In this document: in pieces, positions 8,872 through 14,014 of the stretch | Numbering within the stretch: the stretch's first letter is position 1 | Layout of the letters: every line of letters starts with the position of its first letter | NCBI GenBank assembly: GCA_027579435.1 | Contig: JANBPK010001722.1 | Coordinates: forward strand, 1-14,014 | Origin: Candolleomyces eurysporus | Lineage: Eukaryota > Basidiomycota > Agaricomycetes > Agaricales > Psathyrellaceae | Length of the DNA: 14,014 bases | Direction of reading: 5' to 3' | Notes under the pieces: model-generated | The model's input: only the letters and a program-made list of their open reading frames with translations | Databases searched by the model: none | Told to the model about the DNA's origin: nothing | Program-made: the position numbers and the translations under genes

Positions 8872-8877
8872 TATAAA
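8872..8877 (+). promoter_or_regulatory. TATA box of the peroxygenase gene
   Basis: TATAAA at 8872-8877, 46 bases before the ATG at 8923 and in an otherwise mixed-composition context. The spacing would allow a short 5' leader. Confidence 0.5.
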
Positions 8878-8922
8878 GACTGCCTCCTTGCAAGCAAGAA
8901 TCTCAAACACGACACATTCAAC

Positions 8923-10264
8923 ATGATCTCTCGACCATTCGTTCTTCTTAGCACGCTTTTCGTCACACTTTCCACCTCTTCTGCATTCCCCAACCATGCA
9001 GACTCACGGAAGCGCCAAGAGTTTGAAGATGCTCGTGCTGGTACAGGTGGAACTTTCGATGCAGTCAATCCGCCTCAACCACCTGGACCGCTTAGTTTCA
9101 CAGGGGCCAAGCTAGTTCACGACTCTGCGCATCCCTGGATGCCGCTCAGAGACGGTGATGAGCGGGGACTATGCCCAGGAATGAATACCCTTGCGTCCCA
9201 TGGTGTCGGTATCTAGCTCAAACCTATTTCATACCTGGTCCACTGACTCGTTCTGACTGATTTCTCTAGTACATCTCTTGCGACGCCGTCGCGTCCCCAT
9301 CTGAGATGGTCATTGCTGTCTGTCTTCCCTTGGAACCGGATAATGGTACAATTGTCTCATTCATCCTTAGGACTCAACATGGAAAACAAGTTTGCAGTAT
9401 TTGTAACTTACCTCAACCACTTGATGAACGGAAACCTTGTTACCGACCTACTCAGCATCGGTGGCAAGACAAGTAAAACAGGACATGATCCTCCCGCTCC
9501 CGCTCATGCTGGTGGTCTCGATGTTCACAGAACATTTGAGGGTAGGTGTACGAACCAGATAGAACGTGATCGATGCTCACGCCATGCTCTAGGGGACGCT
9601 GAAATGACTCGAGCGGATACTTTTTTCAGCGACAATCATAGCTTTAACCAGACCTTGTTTGGTGAGGTGAGATGGATGCGATCGCTATTCATTTTCATGG
9701 ATCAGTTCATTGACTTTAGTAACCGCTTTGGGGATGGTTTCTACAACCTAACGGTCGCTGGAGAACTGCGCTTCCAGCGTCTACAGGATTCGATCGCCAC
9801 CAACCCAGAGTTCTCTTTCAAGAATGTTCGCTACTTTACGGCTGACGGAGAATCTGTCTTCCCTATCAACTTTTTCGTCGACGGGAGGCAGACAGAGACG
9901 AAGCTCGACATGGACTCGGCAAGGTCGTTCTTCGAAGAGATGAAATTCCCGCCTGACCTCTTTAGGTCTGCTATGCCAATGAGCAACCAAGGCCGGGCGG
10001 ATATCTTCCGGATGCATCCGTTCCTTCCTGATGGAAACGTGGATGGAAAGGCCAACAACTTTGCTGTTGATCCGGCGTCTGAAACCTTCGAGACGCCTTG
10101 TGTGCTATATGACGATATTTTGATGACCGTGAAGGGCCTATATCCAACCCGATNGGGGGGTGTTGAGACAGAATCTGATTAAGAATCCGGGTTTTTTCTA
10201 TAGTGGTTTTACCGCTGTGTTCAATGATGAATGCCCTGAGCAGTTCCCGTACGGGCAGGAGTAG
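8923..10264 (+). CDS. Secreted unspecific peroxygenase (heme-thiolate, Peroxidase_2 family)
   Basis: Extracellular enzyme family that uses hydrogen peroxide to oxygenate organic compounds. Exon 1 encodes a signal peptide (residues 1-21), a KR Kex2-like site at 30-31, and HPWMPLRDGDERGLCPGMNT, where Cys84 is the expected heme ligand. Introns inferred from the family reading: 9205-9269, one near 9318-9370 (not cleanly resolvable), 9542-9592 (restores TFEGDAEMTRAD) and 9667-9705. The core reads GNLVTDLLSIGGKT, DNHSFNQTLF, FSNRFGDGFYNLTVAGELRF and GESVFPINFFVDGRQ. An N in a G run at 10154 shifts the frame. Without it the frame runs on to FPYGQE and TAG 10262-10264, the usual C-terminus. Odd points: Leu-Cys-Pro instead of Pro-Cys-Pro, ISCD where an Arg is usual, Gln where NHSFNE is usual. 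Either a divergent paralogue or a decaying gene. Confidence 0.82.
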
Positions 10265-11097
10265 ATTACACATTTGTATGAGGCTTCCAATGCCGATCTC
10301 CTCCGCGCATGGCTTCATTTTATTTACTTTCGAGTTTAGTATCTCCTACAACTCAGGACACTCCTAATTGATATTGTTACCTATTTTATCAATGCTTCAT
10401 TGCCTGGCTCCAAAAAGCCAAGCGCATATCGACATTGGAAATTATGCGTCGTATGAGTATCAGACGTCACGCAGTGCCAGCAAGAGTTGGCCTTGAGATA
10501 TGGAAGGGATTAGTTGTCAGGGAAATAGGGAACGACACCGATATGCAATCAATTTTCATTGGATGAGGTGAAGACAGACAACAAAGGGCCAAAAAAATGA
10601 AGGAACAGGGAGGAAGGGAGCAAAGGGGAATTAAGACACGCAAAAGTCAATGTTCTGATCTTAATCCCCATGCGTCCTCTTTGAACAAAAGGGATCAACG
10701 AGTTGTTATTTCAGCTTCTGGATGCGTACAAACTGACCATTTAGGATCAGTAGAGGACGATGAGAAACCCATCCGGACATTACATGGGACAGAGAGCTCA
10801 TATCTTAAGACCCGCTCCCCACCTAGAGTCTCCGTGCAGAAACCACTATCATATGCATGCCGTTGCGTGTCTGCTGAATTGACCCTCCACCAGTTAATTC
10901 ACATTGATTTGATGTATGTTAAAGACAGTCTGAAGTGCTCCGCAACAGTGTACTCCTCCGAGGTGTATGAGGGAAGACTTGGGGAGACGCCTTTCTGGCA
11001 GAGTCTGAACTTGTGATAGCTCATCATCAATTGACAAGAATCTGATAAACGCTCGGAATTAGTTGATGACTCTTTGATTTCGAGTCATAGAGAATCA
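10265..11097. other. Intergenic region, no gene recognised
   Basis: Contains the 3' flank of the peroxygenase and, on the other strand, the 3' flank of the SNARE exon. One 139-codon plus-strand frame (10597-11016) exists but has no motif, starts in a purine-rich tract and looks like chance. Confidence 0.45.
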
Positions 11098-11251
11098 TCA
11101 ACTCACAGCAAGTAACACAGCAGTCCCAATGACAACAAGAACCAGCATCAAGCATGCAGATCTCCTTCCAGCTTTCCTCTGATATTCTGCTCCCGACGAA
11201 AGCTCCTCGACCGCGGCTCCGGTGTCAGCGACAACGGACGAGATGTTCATA
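11098..11251 (-). pseudogene. Isolated last exon of a Qa-SNARE (syntaxin-like)
   Basis: Read on the minus strand from an acceptor-like CTTTAG (complement of 11252-11257) to the stop at 11098. It gives about 50 residues: ISSVVADTGAAVEELSSGAE, then YQRKAGRR and a C-terminal membrane anchor SACLMLVLVVIGTAVLLAVS. The AxYQRKxxRR junction followed by a single tail anchor is typical of endosomal/vacuolar syntaxins (Syx7/Pep12-like), which drive membrane fusion. Only the end of the SNARE helix is here; the central Gln layer and everything before it are missing, and the DNA upstream (11340 onward) is AT-rich repeat material. Either the gene was cut by insertions, or the remaining exons lie beyond a very large interrupted intron, or the exon was copied here by the nearby Helitron. 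Confidence 0.5.
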
Positions 11252-11542
11252 CTAAAGTCATCTGTACAGAAATATCGATTGTTATGGTACCAGTATGGCG
11301 AAGAGCGATGATAGCAGTTTGACACTGGAAGCATGGTATTATATTTCTCATAGTAATATTCTGGAAATATAAAAGAAGTATGACATGTGATGTCACCATA
11401 TTCTGACCGGAAGTATCTTAGAAATATGAAAATGATAATACCAAAATATATGTAGCTGGCAATATGTTGTAGCTATAGAATGCAAGTTTGCCACAGAGGC
11501 AAAAATATGCAACTATGGCATGTGACATGTGACAAAGTCCAA
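11252..11542. other. AT-rich non-coding stretch
   Basis: Rich in AATAT and CATGTGA words (e.g. GACATGTGATGTCAC around 11382, TGTGACATGTGAC around 11521), with no coding sequence. Looks like degenerate transposon DNA. Confidence 0.4.
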
Positions 11543-11606
11543 TTGCTTTGTGACAGTGTTTGATTTGCTTTGTGACAGTGTCTGATTGCTTTGTGACAGT
11601 GTCATA
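11543..11606. repeat. Three-copy 21-22-bp tandem repeat
   Basis: TTGCTTTGTGACAGTGT begins at 11543, 11565 and 11586, each followed by a variable 4-5-base tail. A minisatellite-like array inside AT-rich repeat DNA; on the minus strand it reads as repeated TVTKQ, which is probably incidental. Confidence 0.8.
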
Positions 11607-11742
11607 ATTGCATTGCAACAATTTTGACCAAAATTGGGACATTTTGGCATCAAAATAAACAAATATCTGTTGCAAATATATCAAATTTTGCCNAAATCTT
11701 GGTGAAATTTTGTTGTGTTTTTGTTGGCACTGTGGTTTTTGA

Positions 11743-11988
11743 TGTGTTTGTTCAAAGAGCACATTTTAAGCAAATCAAATGCAAAGGTTGACTNTGTNTA
11801 CAATTCGCAATACAAATGTTCAAGCTGGGCAAATTCAAATTTGGATTGCATGTGTCCGGCCTTCTTCTGCCACCACCAAAACTTTGCTCAATATGTGTCC
11901 AATGTAGGCACATTAAACACAAACTGTAAACAAATGCATTCCTTGCACCTGATTTGCTTAAGATGTGCTCATTGAACAAACACATAAA
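11743..11988. repeat. Inverted duplication of Helitron N-terminal sequence
   Basis: The left arm (about 11743-11786: TGTTTGTTCAAAGAGCACAT...) is an inverse complement of the right arm (about 11944-11986) with only a few mismatches, and weaker similarity continues on both sides. On the minus strand the left arm reads LHLICLKCAL; on the plus strand the right arm reads LHLICLRCAH. The two are therefore divergent copies of one Cys-rich coding stretch, separated by about 150 bp. Ns at 11794 and 11798 lie in this stretch. Confidence 0.65.
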
Positions 11989-12661
11989 AAACCGCAGTGT
12001 CTGTGGAATTACTCTCCTTGCCGGTGAAAAATTCGGCTTCTGCTGTGGTCCAAATGGGAATCGCCTCCATGATGTTCCACCACTTCCTCCTCTTCCAGAC
12101 AAATTCAATGCCTTCCTTAACCATCCCAACATCTCAAAATTATCACACATTCTCAACACCATTTTTTTGTTTGCATCAATAGAGACAACTCATCTATTTC
12201 CCAGTATTCCAGGTGGTCTATCATTCGTTGCTGTTCAAGGCAAAATATACCAACATGTTCATCCATCTCATCAAAATTCTGCCATCCACTGGCTTCTCCA
12301 CAATGGCTTTATGATGGACAAGGTCCCACATCAGGATCTGGCTGCAAAGATGCTGCAAGAATGGCTCACTGCTGTCCAGACAGCACTACTACAACACAAC
12401 CCTTTTGTATGGGGACCCCGCCAAATTGCACAGCCTGGTCGCAGCACACCAGAGGCCCAGCTCGTAATCAATGACATTGGTCCTGCAAATGAAATTGCCG
12501 CCCTCATATCATTTGAGAACACAGCAATCTCTGATGTTTCAGGACGTCATTTGGTGATCTCATGTCACAATAACACAAACCGTCAAATCAATGTTGCAAG
12601 CCACTTATGGGAGCCTCTTGCCTATCCTTTGCTATTCCCTGCTGGATTGTTGGGCTGGTGA
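11954..12661 (+). pseudogene. Helitron Rep-helicase, N-terminal fragment
   Basis: Helitron proteins join a rolling-circle Rep nuclease to a DNA helicase. This 235-residue frame matches the region before the Rep core. It has a degenerate Cys finger (CSLNKHIKNRSV), then KFGFCCGPNG followed by PPLPPLPDKF, ILNTIFLFAS, GGLSFVAVQGKIYQHV, LQHNPFVWGPRQIAQ and the hallmark PLAYPLLFPAGLLGW. The reading stops (TGA 12659-12661) immediately after GW. The Rep HUH motif and the helicase domains, which would follow, are absent, and the DNA changes to AT-rich non-coding sequence. I judge it a truncated relic. The start ATG lies inside the finger and may not be a real initiation site. Confidence 0.75.
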
Positions 12662-13627
12662 TACAAGAGGAACCAGATAGAACTAGATAAAGCTATTGGA
12701 TTTGCTAAGAGATAAAAAATATATATTGTGAGTTTATATACTTTGTGTAACAATTTGTAAACTAATCATTATTGTTGGTGTATTCTGTTGAATACACAAG
12801 AGTTCCCTAGGATTATCTACTCAGTTCTTAGTATAGTCACCTTAAGATTTGTGGTAAATGGGCTGTGAGCACTTAGTTACTTTGATTGACCTTACATTGA
12901 AGCCCTATCAGTGTTGCGCGTTAATAGAGATTCGGGCGTCAAGCAGTGCATGGCAGTGCTAGATGTGTAGTAAGAATGTATGAGAGTAAGTAAGTGATAA
13001 TCCATTCATGCTGTCTACTACAAGCTCTTATATATATTTTGACTACTGTAGTTGTAGAATCCACAAGAATATAAAAGAGCACTAAAGTAATATATAGAAG
13101 GTGATAGATCATTAAAGAAAAGTTCAGAAGTTAAGAGAAAAGAAGAGAAGATTCTCAAGGAATCAAGAAGCGCAACGAGCGCTAAAGCAGAATTAAATCA
13201 TAGTGATAGAAAAGGTCTGATCAGGCACTTCTCGTGCTTGGATTCTGTTTGCCTATAGAATCTTCTGACTTCTTAAGCTTAAACACACATTGTCCAATTG
13301 ATCGTTGTAGTAATACAAGATATTTAGAAAGAAAAGCTTATTTTTAAGAAGGTTTGATATACTGTATAGCAAGAAATAGAAAAACAAAACTTTATCAAGT
13401 GTAATGAAATTACTGCTTACGAGGTAGGTGACAAGTTGGCTACAAGGTTAACCGGTTAGCAAGGAAGATGAGCTGAGTATACATAACACTTTGAGGTGTG
13501 CAAATGAAGGTAAATAGGAAGGATAAATAAGAAACAAATAAAAGGATATAATCAGGGAATAGCAACCATTACAGGCACTTGGACTGCTATGATCAAGGAG
13601 CCACAAGCCCATGGCAGCAGAGGGTAA
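12662..13627. other. AT- and purine-rich region, probable transposon debris
   Basis: No open frame of note. Contains the hairpin described separately, a TATATATA tract near 13030-13037 preceded by CTACTACAAGCTCT, a long purine-rich run (about 13090-13175), and TAAACACACA ending at 13289. A TGTTG...ACACA span (12786-13289, about 504 bp) has the ends and internal TATA of a solo or 5' LTR. No second copy, primer-binding site or Gag is visible, so this stays a suggestion. Confidence 0.35.
12778..12810 (+). other. Hairpin followed by CTAG, Helitron-3'-end-like
   Basis: GTGTATTC-TGTT-GAATACAC (12778-12797) is a perfect 8-bp stem with a 4-base loop. Nine bases later comes CTAG (12807-12810), which fits the CTRR end and hairpin spacing of Helitrons. 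The next base is G, whereas canonical Helitrons are followed by T. The alternative is that TGTTG at 12786 starts an LTR. Confidence 0.35.
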
Positions 13628-14014
13628 TTATTTTGTCCTACATTGCTCCGTCCTCATGCGGCAAAGATCAGGTGGTGTTATGGAGTACCTCAGGTTGTTC
13701 AAAGGTTCGACAAGAACTTCCTGGGTACAAAGGTTAATCGTGGTAAGGAACACGGATATGTGTAATCGTTCAAAGGAGAGCGTCAAAGGAGAGTGATGAC
13801 AGACGTGAAGAGTGATCACTGATACTCTGGGTCCTGAGGCGTAGCGCTGCCAGGTCAAAAGCGCGTGCGAGAGATTTCCTCTTGCACAAGGTGGTTCTTC
13901 CGGGAGGTTTTCTGGGATGGGAGGAGGAGGTCGAGGTTCTGGAGGGGGAGTAATTGTGGGAGAGGCGAAGGGTCTTTGCCAACTATTGTCGATCGGGGCG
14001 GTGGTTTCTGCAAG
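13628..14014 (-). CDS. Partial open frame at the window edge, proline-rich
   Basis: On the minus strand a frame is open from the window edge to TAA at about 13626, roughly 129 codons without a stop. Its first part reads PPPEPRPPPPIPENLPEEPP, and composition changes from AT-rich to GC-rich at about 13800. Likely only the edge-proximal half is coding, and CTTGCAG at the very edge could be a splice acceptor. No family recognised. It could also be a chance opening. Confidence 0.25.
   Translation of the reverse strand, partial: LAETTAPIDNSWQRPFASPTITPPPEPRPPPPIPENLPEEPPCARGNLSHALLTWQRYASGPRVSVITLHVCHHSPLTLSFERLHISVFLTTINLCTQEVLVEPLNNLRYSITPPDLCRMRTEQCRTK

Noticed and set aside
9271..9370. Continuous frame reading directly from 9271 into the GLNMEN block without an intron
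   Set aside because: It stays open, but its residues do not resemble the peroxygenase family, while the other frame gives family-like SPSEMVIAV up to about 9320.
10597..11016. 139-codon plus-strand open frame
   Set aside because: Starts in a purine-rich tract, low-quality composition with no domain, and lies between the two 3' ends of neighbouring genes.
11418..11762. 114-codon minus-strand frame with TVTKQ repeats
   Set aside because: It is made by the 21-bp tandem repeat and AT-rich DNA; only the part near 11743-11786 resembles Helitron coding sequence.
1..14014. tRNA, rRNA or CRISPR arrays
   Set aside because: No tRNA-like B-box context, no rRNA blocks and no regularly spaced palindromic repeats were seen by eye.

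Overview
The window looks like nuclear DNA of a mushroom-forming basidiomycete (Agaricomycotina). The reasons are a secreted heme-thiolate peroxygenase gene with short (39-65 nt) spliceosomal introns, a tyrosine-recombinase retrotransposon whose Gag-like protein is of the kind common in basidiomycete genomes, a Helitron remnant and a TA-flanked MITE. There is no bacterial gene organisation, rRNA, tRNA or CRISPR array. Seven single Ns are present (1728, 4108, 5243, 10154, 11693, 11794, 11798). Three of them sit directly beside C or G runs, and each breaks a reading frame that is otherwise continuous.

Left part (1-1961): mostly non-coding, with a 243-bp MITE (27-bp perfect inverted repeats, TA target duplication) at 372-614. 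The MITE splits a coding-like frame that reads straight across the empty site, so it probably sits in the relic of an exon.

Centre (1962-8016): a complete ~6.05-kb retrotransposon of the Ngaro/PAT type (DIRS order). It has the diagnostic split direct repeats A1 ... B1-A2 ... B2: A1 and A2 are 163 bp and identical, B1 and B2 are 210 bp with 3 differences. Inside, in order and in overlapping frames, are a coiled-coil Gag-like ORF spliced to a zinc-knuckle exon, reverse transcriptase plus RNase H, and a tyrosine recombinase. The near-identical repeats point to a recent insertion. The recombinase has one in-frame TGA, placed on the codon expected to encode the second catalytic Arg.

Right of the element (8923-10264): a secreted unspecific peroxygenase (Peroxidase_2 family) gene with a TATA box, signal peptide, Kex2-like site and at least three introns. 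The heme-cysteine motif is Leu-Cys-Pro instead of Pro-Cys-Pro, one exon junction cannot be joined cleanly, and a usually acidic position is Gln, so the gene may be decaying.

Right end (11098-14014): repeat-rich, mostly AT-rich debris. It contains the last exon of a Qa-SNARE (minus strand) cut off from its gene, a 21-bp tandem repeat, an inverted duplication of the N-terminal region of a Helitron Rep-helicase, a 5' part of that helicase (11954-12661) that stops abruptly, a hairpin plus CTAG resembling a Helitron 3' end (or the start of an LTR), and a partial proline-rich open frame on the minus strand at the edge.
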